Positions 8,861 to 17,252 of a DNA stretch of 64,000 nucleotides are shown here, piece after piece. The stretch spans positions 3,084,076-3,148,075 of the forward strand of contig NZ_LR027382.1 of NCBI RefSeq assembly GCF_900604385.1, given 5' to 3'. Numbering within the stretch: the first letter of the stretch is position 1; each line of letters starts with the position of its first letter. The notes under the pieces are model-generated. The model saw nothing but the letters and a program-made list of their open reading frames with translations, did no database searches and was not told the origin of the DNA. Position numbers and translations under genes: made by a program. The DNA is from Alistipes megaguti (GTDB taxonomy: Bacteria > Bacteroidota > Bacteroidia > Bacteroidales > Rikenellaceae).

Positions 8861-11518
8861 ATGTTGCGAAAAACCCTCTTATTGGTGTTGTGTTGCGGTC
8901 TGACGGCCGGGGTGCTCGGAGAAGCCACCCCGGCGTCGGCCGCTTCGAAGAAGAGAAAGAAAAAGGCCCAAACCGAACAGACGGCCGCAAAACCCAAACC
9001 CACGGAGTACGAAAAGCTCTTCAAGGAGAAGCACGATGTGGCCGACGGCATGATCCGGCTGCACAAGGTCAAGGGCAAACTCTATTTCGAGTTTCCGCTC
9101 GCGCTGCTCGGGCGGGACATGCTGCTGGGGTCGACCGTCAGTGAGATTTCGGACAACGGCGACGCCGTCATCGGCTCGAAACCCACCGAACCGCTGTGGG
9201 TCCGTTTCACGAAGACGGGCGACAAGGTGCAGATTCGCAAAATGGTACGCGACAACGTGACCGACACGGCGAGTCCGAACATCGCCCGTTCGCTCGAAGC
9301 CAACGGCATCGGTGCCATTCTCAAATCGTACGACATCGCGGCCTGGAGCCCCGACAGCTGCGCCGTGGTCTTCAATGCCACGGACCTCTTCCTGAGCGAC
9401 AACAAGGCCCTCACGCCGTTCGATCCCTACGGCGAGAACCTCCGCTACGGACAGGTGACCCGCACGTCGAACTACCAGTCGGACCGGTCGTTCCTCGGGG
9501 AGATCCGGGCCTTTGCCGACAACATCGTGGTCCGCAGCCACCTGAGCTACACCTACACGCTCAAGGCCGGGAGCAGCGTGATTGCCAGTGACGTACCCTT
9601 CACGGCCGTGATGACGCGCTCGCTGGTGCTGCTGCCCGAGGAGCCCTACGAGCCGCGCTTCGTCGACAGCCGCATGTCGGTCTTCCCGACCGGGAAGATC
9701 CTCTTCAGCGAGCGCGAACAGCAGGCACGCCTGCTCTGCTATGCGAACCGCTGGCGGGTGGAGCCCTCGGACGTGGAGGCCTATCGCCGGGGCGAACGGG
9801 TCAAACCCAAGAAGCCCATCGTCTTCTACATCGATCCGGATTTCCCGGAGAGCTGGCGGCAGCCGATCTTCGAGGCCGTGCGGCAGTGGAACGAGCCCTT
9901 CGAGCGCATCGGATTCGAGGGGGCCGTCGAGGCGCGCGAATATCCGAAGGACGACCCGGAGTTCGACCCCGACAACATCAAGTATTCGTGCATCCGCTAC
10001 GCTCCGATCGGCATATCGAACGCCATGGGGCCCTCGTGGGTCGATCCGCGGAGCGGTGAGATCGTCAACGCCTCGGTCTACGTCTTCCACGACATCGTCA
10101 AGCTGGTGAACAACTGGCGCTTCATCCAGACGGCGCAGGCCGACACCACGGTGCGGAGCGTGAAACTCCCCAAGGAGGTGCTCGACGACGCGCTGCGCTA
10201 CGTCGTGACACACGAGGTCGGGCACTGCCTGGGCTTCATGCACAACATGAGCGCCTCGGCCGTTATTCCGGTGGACTCGCTGCGCTCGCCGACCTTCACG
10301 CAGCAGCACGGCACCACCACCTCGATCATGGACTACGCGCGCTTCAACTACGTGGCGCAGCCGGGCGACCTGGAGCGGGGCGTGAAGATGACTCCGCCGC
10401 GCTTCGGGACCTACGACTACTACGCCGTGAAGTGGCTCTACACGCCGGTTTACGACGCATCGTCGCCCGAGGAGGTCTACAAGATCACCTCGCAGTGGAT
10501 CACCGACGCCGCGGCCGATCCGGTTCTTCGCTACGGCAAGCAGCAGGGGGTGGTTCTCGATCCGCGGTCGCAGAGCGAAGACCTGGGTGACGATGCCGTG
10601 AAGGCCTCGCAGTACGGAATCGCCAACCTGAAATACATCCTCTCACACCTGAACGAGTGGGTCGAGGGCGAGGACCGCGACTACTCCTACCGCACCGACA
10701 TCTACAAGGGCATCATCAGCCAGTATATCCGCTACATCGGCCACGTTTTCGCCAACGTCGGCGGCATCTACCTCAACGAGAAGCATGTGGGCGATCCGGT
10801 GGAGGCCTACCGGAGCGTTCCGAAGGAGCGGCAGCGCGAGGCGCTTCAGTTCCTGCTCGGGCAGCTCGACGACCTCGACTGGCTGGACAACGAGGGGCTG
10901 ATGCAGAACATTCAGCTGATGGGCTCGCCCAAGACCTACATGCAGGTGGCCATCATCCGGGCCGTGGTGATGAGCGCCGCGAAGGTCGAGAACTCCGCGC
11001 AGTTATCCGACGACCCCTACAGCGTCGAGGCCTGCATGAAGGATATCTACGACTACGTCTGGAAACCCACCCTCCAGGGCCGGGACCTCACCGACGAGCA
11101 GATGATGATCCAGCGCGAATACCTGCTGACGATCTGCAAGGCCGCCGGGCTGAAATATGCCGGCACGGGAGCCGTTCCGGCGAAGAGTTTCGCCGGGGAG
11201 GCCGGGGATGAGATCGGTTTCGACCCCTACACGATTGCCATTCCGGCGTGCCTGCGCGAGTACCACGCCCTGAGCGACAACCTCTGCTACGGAGCCTCGT
11301 GCACGGCGCACCACCATGCGGCGGCCGATCCCGGACCGGTTTCGGGCTATAACCCGCCGCGCATTCTCTACGTGGTGAAGCAGTCGCTCGAAGCCGAGAA
11401 CTACGCCAACCTGCTGCGCGTGCAGCGGCTGCTGAAGAGCCGTGTGAACCGCGGTTCGCAACAGACCCGGATGCACTATGCGCTGCTGCTGCACAACATT
11501 GAAAAGACCCTGAAATGA
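8861..11518 (+). CDS. Zinc-dependent metalloprotease (DUF5118/DUF5117/DUF4953 class), active form
   Basis: Exported metallopeptidase of 885 residues. A signal peptide (about 1-28) and a Lys-rich linker precede the DUF5118-like (about 48-95) and DUF5117-like (about 100-300) regions. The catalytic DUF4953 domain carries HEVGHCLGFMH with zinc ligands His451, His455 and His461 and catalytic Glu452. A Met-turn candidate SIMDYARFNYVAQ follows at about 488-500. This extended HExxHxxGxxH pattern places it with the metzincin-like clan. It is cotranscribed with the SusC/SusD operon (17 bases after the PKD lipoprotein), so it probably trims a proteinaceous ligand in the periplasm or at the surface before or during import. 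No lipobox is visible. The following gene is a paralogue with a ruined active site. Confidence 0.93.
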   Translation: MLRKTLLLVLCCGLTAGVLGEATPASAASKKRKKKAQTEQTAAKPKPTEYEKLFKEKHDVADGMIRLHKVKGKLYFEFPLALLGRDMLLGSTVSEISDNGDAVIGSKPTEPLWVRFTKTGDKVQIRKMVRDNVTDTASPNIARSLEANGIGAILKSYDIAAWSPDSCAVVFNATDLFLSDNKALTPFDPYGENLRYGQVTRTSNYQSDRSFLGEIRAFADNIVVRSHLSYTYTLKAGSSVIASDVPFTAVMTRSLVLLPEEPYEPRFVDSRMSVFPTGKILFSEREQQARLLCYANRWRVEPSDVEAYRRGERVKPKKPIVFYIDPDFPESWRQPIFEAVRQWNEPFERIGFEGAVEAREYPKDDPEFDPDNIKYSCIRYAPIGISNAMGPSWVDPRSGEIVNASVYVFHDIVKLVNNWRFIQTAQADTTVRSVKLPKEVLDDALRYVVTHEVGHCLGFMHNMSASAVIPVDSLRSPTFTQQHGTTTSIMDYARFNYVAQPGDLERGVKMTPPRFGTYDYYAVKWLYTPVYDASSPEEVYKITSQWITDAAADPVLRYGKQQGVVLDPRSQSEDLGDDAVKASQYGIANLKYILSHLNEWVEGEDRDYSYRTDIYKGIISQYIRYIGHVFANVGGIYLNEKHVGDPVEAYRSVPKERQREALQFLLGQLDDLDWLDNEGLMQNIQLMGSPKTYMQVAIIRAVVMSAAKVENSAQLSDDPYSVEACMKDIYDYVWKPTLQGRDLTDEQMMIQREYLLTICKAAGLKYAGTGAVPAKSFAGEAGDEIGFDPYTIAIPACLREYHALSDNLCYGASCTAHHHAAADPGPVSGYNPPRILYVVKQSLEAENYANLLRVQRLLKSRVNRGSQQTRMHYALLLHNIEKTLK

Positions 11519-14193
11519 GAGCCACGGCCATGAAAAGAGGTTTGACAAGCATCCTTCCGGTCCTGTTGTCCCTGATCCTGGCCGGGAGCCTGACCCTCGC
11601 TCCGCAACATGCGCGAGCCCGGGGCAAGAAACGCGCGGAAAAGGCGAAGAGCGAAGCGCCGAAACCGCTCACCGACTACGAAAAACTCTTCAAGGAGAAA
11701 CGGGTGACCACGGCCCGGGGGTTCCTGACGCTGCACATGTTCGAAGGGAACAAACTCTACATCGAGCTTCCCGACTCGCTGCTCGGGCGAGAAATGCTCC
11801 TGGGCACGACCATCGAGGAGAGTTCCGACCCCGGCGAGGGATTTGCCGGACAACAGCCCGGCGTGCCGCTGCACGTGACCTTCACGCGCGAGGATTCGAT
11901 CATCTGCCTGCGCCGCGTACGGTCGGACCTGCTCGTCGACGGCGATTCGCTCATGGCGCGGGCCGTGCGGCGGAGCAGCATCGCCCCGCTGCTCGCCTCG
12001 TTCCCGGTGAAGTGCAAGGCCCCGGACGGTTCGTCGGTCTTCGAGGCCACGTCGTTCTTCGTGAGCGGCGACCCGACCATGCGTCCCCACGACCCCTACG
12101 GTATCAACAGTTTCGGGGGCTTCCTCGCCACGTCGGTGAAATACGTCGCGGGGAGTTCGCTGCTGAGCGGCGTGGAGGCCTTTGCCGACAACGTTTCGGT
12201 GCTCAGCAGCCTGTCGTTCACGCTGACGACCCGCTTCGGAGGCTACCTCATCCAGCAGGACACCCCCTTCACGGCCCTGGCACGGCGTTCGCTGATGCTG
12301 CTGCCCCGCGAGACGATGCGTCCGCGGCTCTGTGACGCCCGCATCGGGACGGTTCCCGCCACCTTCACCCAATACAGCGACCGGGAACAGCAGGCCCGGG
12401 AGGTCTACTACGCCTGCCGATGGGACCTCCAGCCGGCCGATCCGGAAGCCTTCGCGGCCGGACAATTGTCCGAACCCGTCCGCCCGATCGTCTTCTACGT
12501 CGACGACACCTTCCCTGCGGGGTGGTACGACGCCATCCGCCAGGGTGTGCTGAGCTGGAACGCCGCCTTCGAGAAGATCGGGTATCGGGATGTCGTGCAG
12601 GTGCGGCCCTACCCGAAAGATGACCCGTCGTTCGATCCCAACGACATCAAGTTCTCGTGCATCAAGTACGCCTGTACGATGGGTGAGAACCTGTCGAGCA
12701 GCACGCGCGTCGACCCGCGCAGCGGGGAGATCCTGAGCGCCACGATCTGCATTCCGCACAACGTCGCAACCCGGATCCGGACCGATCTCTTCGTGCAGTT
12801 GGGGGCCGCCGATCCCGAGGCGCGCCACGTGAAGCTCTCCCCCGCCCTCTTTGCCCGGGCGCTGGCGGCCGACGTGGCCCGCCACACGGGAGCCTGTCTG
12901 GGTCTGGCCGTGAACTACGCCGGATCGCAGGCCATACCGACCGATTCGCTGCGTTCGCCGTCGTTCACCCAACGTTACGGCATCTCGGCCTCGATCATGG
13001 ATGCCCTGCCCTACAACTTCGTCGCACAACCCGGAGACAAGGAGCGCGGAGTGGTGCTGATGCAGGAACGACCGGGCGTTTATGACGAGTATGTCGTCGA
13101 CTGGCTCTACCGTCCGGTAGCAGGGGCTGCAACCCCCGAGGCGGAGATCCCGGAGCTCGACCGGCGGATTGCCCTCCACCGCGGCGACCCGATGTACCTC
13201 TACACCCCGACCCCGGTCTCCGTAGCCCTCGATCCGCGGGCCATGCCCTACAACCTGGGCGACGACCCGGTGCGCACCTCCGCCTACGAATTTGCCAACT
13301 ACGCCTACGTCATGCAGCACGCCGACGAGTGGATCGGCACGGAGGACAAGGATTATACGTTCCGTTCGCTCGTGCAGGCCAGCGTGATGAACCAGCTCTA
13401 CTACTCGTTCGTAAGCGTCTCGGCCAATCTCGGGGGCATCTACCTCAACGAGAAGTACGAGAACGACCCGCTTCCGACCTACACCGCGGTGCCGCGCGAA
13501 CGCCAGCGCCGGGCCCTGCGCTACATGCTCGAACAGCTGGAGGAGATGTCGTGGCTCGACAACCACCGGCTGAACGAGGATGTGATCGAGGTGGTATCGC
13601 TGGGCGAATACTGCCAGGACATGCTCAGCGAGGTGATCTTCAAGAGCCTCTCGACGCTGGACCTGAGCGCCTCGAAATCGGAGGATCCCTACACGCAGCG
13701 CGAAGCAATGCAGGAGTTGCGCGACTATATCCTGCGGGACGTCGCCGCGGGTCGGGAGTCCACCGAGGCGAACCTCGCCCTGCAGCGGCGCCTGCTGATC
13801 GACGTCATCCGGAAGGCCGGGGTACTGGAGCCGACCCGCAAACGGGTAGCGGCTTTCGTCGATCCGGAGCCGGTCTTCGGTCCGACCGCCGCAACACGCG
13901 TCCCGAGCACCGATCCGGCGTTCGCCCCGCTTCTCGACAAGGCCCGTCTCATCCGCGAATCGCACCTGCAACGTACGTTGTCGGGGCGCAGTCCGGAGGA
14001 GATCGAAGGGATGCGGCCGCTGCGGTCGATCGCCTTCCGGGTTCAGCCATCGACGGATTACAACTACTTCGAGATGCTGCACAACATGCAGCAAACCTAC
14101 CGGCAGGGACTCCAGAGCGGCGCTTCGGAGCGCATGAAGAAGCACTATCGCTACATGCTGCTGGCCATCGAACGGGCCCTCAAGGTCGAATAG
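11515..14193 (+). CDS. Paralogous metalloprotease-family protein with lost zinc site (probable pseudoenzyme)
   Basis: 892 residues, collinear with the preceding protease over its full length: the same Lys-rich linker, TDYEKLFKEKRV, SYPKDDPSFDPNDIK-like segment, SLRSPSFTQRYG, SIMD, and GGIYLNEKYENDP. At the position of HEVGHCLGFMH it reads RHTGACLGLAV. All three zinc-binding His are replaced (Arg456, Ala460, Val466) and the catalytic Glu is His457. The frame is intact and the rest is well kept, which suggests selection for a non-catalytic role such as binding substrate, acting as an inhibitor or partnering the active copy. The start overlaps the previous stop (ATGA), so translation is coupled; an ATG at 11530 would also give a good signal peptide. 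It ends the operon, with a hairpin terminator about 60 bases on. Confidence 0.9.
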   Translation: MRATAMKRGLTSILPVLLSLILAGSLTLAPQHARARGKKRAEKAKSEAPKPLTDYEKLFKEKRVTTARGFLTLHMFEGNKLYIELPDSLLGREMLLGTTIEESSDPGEGFAGQQPGVPLHVTFTREDSIICLRRVRSDLLVDGDSLMARAVRRSSIAPLLASFPVKCKAPDGSSVFEATSFFVSGDPTMRPHDPYGINSFGGFLATSVKYVAGSSLLSGVEAFADNVSVLSSLSFTLTTRFGGYLIQQDTPFTALARRSLMLLPRETMRPRLCDARIGTVPATFTQYSDREQQAREVYYACRWDLQPADPEAFAAGQLSEPVRPIVFYVDDTFPAGWYDAIRQGVLSWNAAFEKIGYRDVVQVRPYPKDDPSFDPNDIKFSCIKYACTMGENLSSSTRVDPRSGEILSATICIPHNVATRIRTDLFVQLGAADPEARHVKLSPALFARALAADVARHTGACLGLAVNYAGSQAIPTDSLRSPSFTQRYGISASIMDALPYNFVAQPGDKERGVVLMQERPGVYDEYVVDWLYRPVAGAATPEAEIPELDRRIALHRGDPMYLYTPTPVSVALDPRAMPYNLGDDPVRTSAYEFANYAYVMQHADEWIGTEDKDYTFRSLVQASVMNQLYYSFVSVSANLGGIYLNEKYENDPLPTYTAVPRERQRRALRYMLEQLEEMSWLDNHRLNEDVIEVVSLGEYCQDMLSEVIFKSLSTLDLSASKSEDPYTQREAMQELRDYILRDVAAGRESTEANLALQRRLLIDVIRKAGVLEPTRKRVAAFVDPEPVFGPTAATRVPSTDPAFAPLLDKARLIRESHLQRTLSGRSPEEIEGMRPLRSIAFRVQPSTDYNYFEMLHNMQQTYRQGLQSGASERMKKHYRYMLLAIERALKVE

Positions 14194-14248
14194 CCTCCGC
14201 CGAACACCCGCCTCAGGCACTCCGGTCTGCCGGTTTGCCAGAGCCACG

Positions 14249-14285
14249 AAAAAACCCGATACGGAAATCCGTATCGGGTTTTTCG
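14249..14285. terminator. Rho-independent terminator, bidirectional
   Basis: A near-perfect inverted repeat (AACCCGATACGG / CCGTATCGGGTT) with A-runs on the left and T-runs on the right. It closes the SusC/SusD/protease operon on the plus strand and lies downstream of the pseudouridine synthase gene on the minus strand, so it can serve both. Short direct repeats of CTGGTTCAGTGCCC follow at 14380-14412. Confidence 0.88.
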
Positions 14286-14427
14286 TTATTCCGAACGACG
14301 GGAAGGCGTCATCCGCCGCCAGGGAGACCCCAGGTTCAGCATCTCAGATTCAGCGCCTCCCCGTTCAGCCCTCCTGCTGGTTCAGTGCCCCTGGTTCAGT
14401 GCCCCTGGTTCAGTCCGGCGCCCTGCC

Positions 14428-15783
14428 CTATTCGTAGAGTCCGGACTTGAGGCGCTCGACCTCCTCGCGGGTGAGGAAACGCCACGCCCCGCGCTTGAGG
14501 TTCTTCTTCGTCAGACCGGCGTAGTAAACGCGGTCGAGTTTCGTGACGGTGTAGCCCAGGAACTCGAAGATGCGGCGCACGATGCGGTTGCGGCCCGAGT
14601 GGATCTCGATGCCGATCTCCTGCTTGTTCTCCTTGACGTAGGAGATCTCGTCAGCGAAGATCTCACCGTCCTCGAGCGTGATGCCCTCGGCGATGCGGTC
14701 CATGTCGGCACGCGTCAGCGGCTTGTCGAGCGTCACCTGGTAGATCTTCTTCTTCTGATACGACGGATGGGTCAGCTGCTTGGTCAGATCGCCGTCGTTG
14801 GTGAAGAGCAGCAGCCCGAGGCTGTTCTTGTCGAGGCGTCCCACCGGATAGATCCGCTCGGTGCAGGCCCCCTTGACCAGCTCCATGACGGTTTTGCCGG
14901 CGTGCGGGTCGTCGAGCGACGTGACGTAGCCCTTGGGCTTGTTCAGCACCAGATAGACCTTCTTCTCGCCGTGTACGGGTTCGTCGTTGAAGCGCACCTC
15001 GTCCGTCGGCAGCACCTTCGTGCCCAGTTCGGTCACCACCTTGCCGTTGACCGTCACCACACCGGCCTGGATGAAGTTGTCGGCCTCGCGGCGCGAACAG
15101 ATGCCCGACTGGGCGATGAAGCGGTTCAGACGCATCTCACCGGTCTGCTTCGCGGGGTCGAACTTCGGATAGGAGACTGCGGGGCGCTCGCCGCCACGGC
15201 TGCTGCGGTCGTTACGGTCGTTGCGCTTGTCGCCATAGCGACCCTCCGACGGCTTGCCGGCGAACTTGCCGCCCTTGCGGTCGTTGCGGTCGTTGCGGTC
15301 GGAGAATTTGCCGCTGCGCTGCTCGCCGTAGGCCGGTTTGGAGCCGCGGCTGTAGGAGCGCTGCGGACGATCCTCGCGATTGAAGCGGTCCTCGCGGTTG
15401 TCGCGCTCGCCGAACGAACGGCGCGGACGGTCGTCGCGGTTGAAGCGGTTATCGTTTTCGCCATAGGAACGATGCGGGCGGTCGCCCTCCGTGCGGGAGT
15501 TCGCGTCGAAGCGGGGACGCTCGCCGTACGGGCGGTGCGGACGCTCACCGTCGTCGTGGTGGGGATGTTCGAAACGGGGCCGGTTTTCGGCCGTGAAGTT
15601 GGGGTTGTACGAGGCCCGGTGTTCGGGCCGGTACGACCGGGACGGTTGCTCCGAATCGGCAGCGTCACGCTGCAAACGCGGGCGACGCTCGACGCGCTCC
15701 GCCGTAGCAATCACGGTGCGCTTGCGCTTGTCGCGTGCGAAGCGCTCGAGTACCGGGGTCGAGTCGTTTTTCGAATCTTTCAT
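14428..15783 (-). CDS. rluB: Pseudouridine synthase, RsuA/RluB/RluF family, with long disordered leader
   Basis: 451 residues; isomerises a specific uridine in ribosomal RNA, most likely in 23S. The C-terminal 240 residues are a normal enzyme: S4 RNA-binding domain (MRLNRFIAQSGICSRREADN, about 215-275), then the catalytic domain with GRLDKNSLGLLLF (catalytic Asp about 318) and SGRNRIVRRIFEFLGY. The first ~210 residues are a low-complexity Arg/Asp/Gly/Pro-rich region of repeats such as ERPHRPYGE and RDDRPRRSFGERD, which is probably disordered and RNA-binding. I chose the ATG at 15783 because a good promoter lies just upstream; the frame stays open to 16092 but would run through that promoter and into the divergent MATE gene. 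Enzyme family is certain; the exact target uridine is not. Confidence 0.93.
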   Translation of the reverse strand: MKDSKNDSTPVLERFARDKRKRTVIATAERVERRPRLQRDAADSEQPSRSYRPEHRASYNPNFTAENRPRFEHPHHDDGERPHRPYGERPRFDANSRTEGDRPHRSYGENDNRFNRDDRPRRSFGERDNREDRFNREDRPQRSYSRGSKPAYGEQRSGKFSDRNDRNDRKGGKFAGKPSEGRYGDKRNDRNDRSSRGGERPAVSYPKFDPAKQTGEMRLNRFIAQSGICSRREADNFIQAGVVTVNGKVVTELGTKVLPTDEVRFNDEPVHGEKKVYLVLNKPKGYVTSLDDPHAGKTVMELVKGACTERIYPVGRLDKNSLGLLLFTNDGDLTKQLTHPSYQKKKIYQVTLDKPLTRADMDRIAEGITLEDGEIFADEISYVKENKQEIGIEIHSGRNRIVRRIFEFLGYTVTKLDRVYYAGLTKKNLKRGAWRFLTREEVERLKSGLYE

Positions 15784-15815
15784 GTTCGTATCTTCTATAA
15801 GATGAATTTGCGCGG

Positions 15816-15844
15816 CAAAGGTAATCCATTTTTCCGGATTCCAA
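15816..15844 (-). promoter_or_regulatory. Promoter for the pseudouridine synthase gene
   Basis: On the minus strand, TTG (15844-15842), 18 bases, then TACCTTTG (15823-15816), matching the Bacteroidetes -33/-7 pattern. Start of transcription would be near 15810, about 25 bases before the chosen ATG at 15783. Confidence 0.6.
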
Positions 15845-15906
15845 CACATTGCATGCCCGAAATCGAGAAAAAGTCGCCGTCGCCCGAAAATTCGCCGTTT
15901 TTGCCT

Positions 15907-15914
15907 TATCTTTG
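15907..15914 (+). promoter_or_regulatory. -7 promoter box of the MATE gene
   Basis: TATCTTTG, a perfect Bacteroidetes -7 element, ends only 8 bases before the ATG at 15923. The transcript would be leaderless or nearly so, unless translation starts at the in-frame ATG at 15932. No clear -33 element at the right distance. Confidence 0.65.
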
Positions 15915-15922
15915 CACCCGTC

Positions 15923-17245
15923 ATGCAACGAATGAACCGCGACATATTGCGTCTGGCGCTGCCGAACATCGTCTCGAACATCACCGTACCCCTGATGGGC
16001 ATCGTCTCGACGGCCATCGCCGGACACTGGGGCGAGGACTCCGCCGCGACGATCGGCGCGCTGGCCATCGGCGTGTCGATCTTCAACTTCATCTACTGGA
16101 ACTGCTCGTTCGTGCGCATGGGCACCAGCGGACTGACGGCCCAGGCCTACGGCGCCGGCAACTACGCCGAATGCACCAACATGCTGGCCCGGGCCCTGGC
16201 CGTGGCGGCCGTCATGGGGGTTTTGATGCTGGCGCTGCAGTACCCGCTGGGCGAACTGGCCCTGTGGGCCATGAACGGCGGCGAGATGACCCGCGCCTAC
16301 TTCTACACGCGCATCTGGGCCGTGCCGGCCGGCATCCTGCTCTTCGGCTTCAACGGCTGGTTCACCGGCATGCAGAACGCCCTCTTCCCGATGGTGACGG
16401 CCGTCACGGTCAACGTGATCCACCTTGGGTGCAGCCTCTTCTTCGCCTTCGGTCTCGATCTGGGCATCGTCGGTATCGCCTGGGCCTCGGTAGTGGCGCA
16501 ATGGTGCGGCGTGGCCCTTTCGACCCTACTGCTCGTGGCCCGTTACCGGCGGCTGCTGACCGCCGTACGCTGGTCGGAGGTCGTCGACCTGCAGCCGCTG
16601 CGTCGCTTCTTCCGCATCAACCGCGACATCATCCTGCGCACGCTCTGCATCGTGGCCGTCTATACCTTCTTCACCGGCGCCTCGGCCCGCATGGAGGACC
16701 ACACGCTGCTGGCCGTCAACGCGCTGCTGCTGGAGCTCTTCACCCTCTTTTCGTATATGAACGACGGCTTTGCCTACGCCGCCGAGGCCCTCACCGGCCG
16801 CTTTATCGGCGCCCGCGACCGACAGTCGCTTGGCCAGAGCATGCACCGCTGTCTGGTGTGGGGAACGGTGATTGCCGCCCTGTTCGTGGGGATCTACCTC
16901 ATCTGGTGGCGCGATCTGGTGGGGCTCTTCGTCGACCACTCGGCATCGAACGCGGCGCAGATCGTCGAGCTGGCAGGCCGCTACATCGTCTGGATCATCC
17001 TGATCCCCGTGGCCTCGGCCCTGCCCTTCATCATGGACGGCATCATGGTGGGCGCCACCGAGACGCGCATCATGCGCAACTCGATGTTCTGGGCCACGGC
17101 GGCCTACTTTGCCATCTTCTACGCCCTGCGGCCGTGGATCGGCAACAATGCTCTCTGGCTGGCCTTCACGCTCTACATGCTCCTGCGCGGGGTGTTCCAG
17201 TACATCATGACGCACCGCCTGCGCACGATCCTCGAAAAGGCCTGA
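15923..17245 (+). CDS. MATE-family multidrug/sodium antiporter
   Basis: Inner-membrane exporter of 440 residues with about 12 transmembrane helices, of the DinF/NorM type. The N-terminal ILRLALPNIVSNITVPLMGIVSTAIAGHWG is the standard MATE opening, and the internal repeat with helices 7-12 starts near ILRTLCIVAVYTFFTGASARM. Members use the sodium or proton gradient to expel cationic drugs or metabolites; the substrate here is not predictable. The gene is divergent from the pseudouridine synthase and convergent with the pectinesterase, whose stop lies 7 bases away. Two in-frame ATGs (15923 and 15932) are possible starts; the promoter position leaves almost no leader for the first. Confidence 0.94.
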   Translation: MQRMNRDILRLALPNIVSNITVPLMGIVSTAIAGHWGEDSAATIGALAIGVSIFNFIYWNCSFVRMGTSGLTAQAYGAGNYAECTNMLARALAVAAVMGVLMLALQYPLGELALWAMNGGEMTRAYFYTRIWAVPAGILLFGFNGWFTGMQNALFPMVTAVTVNVIHLGCSLFFAFGLDLGIVGIAWASVVAQWCGVALSTLLLVARYRRLLTAVRWSEVVDLQPLRRFFRINRDIILRTLCIVAVYTFFTGASARMEDHTLLAVNALLLELFTLFSYMNDGFAYAAEALTGRFIGARDRQSLGQSMHRCLVWGTVIAALFVGIYLIWWRDLVGLFVDHSASNAAQIVELAGRYIVWIILIPVASALPFIMDGIMVGATETRIMRNSMFWATAAYFAIFYALRPWIGNNALWLAFTLYMLLRGVFQYIMTHRLRTILEKA

Positions 17246-17252
17246 CCCCGGC

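Noticed and set aside
11476..14247. A 923-codon open frame opposite the second protease
   Set aside because: Same cause: shadow of a strongly coding plus-strand gene; no signal, domain or promoter.
15784..16092. Longer N-terminus of the pseudouridine synthase from 16092
   Set aside because: It would overlap the MATE coding region and pass through the gene's own promoter at 15816-15844.
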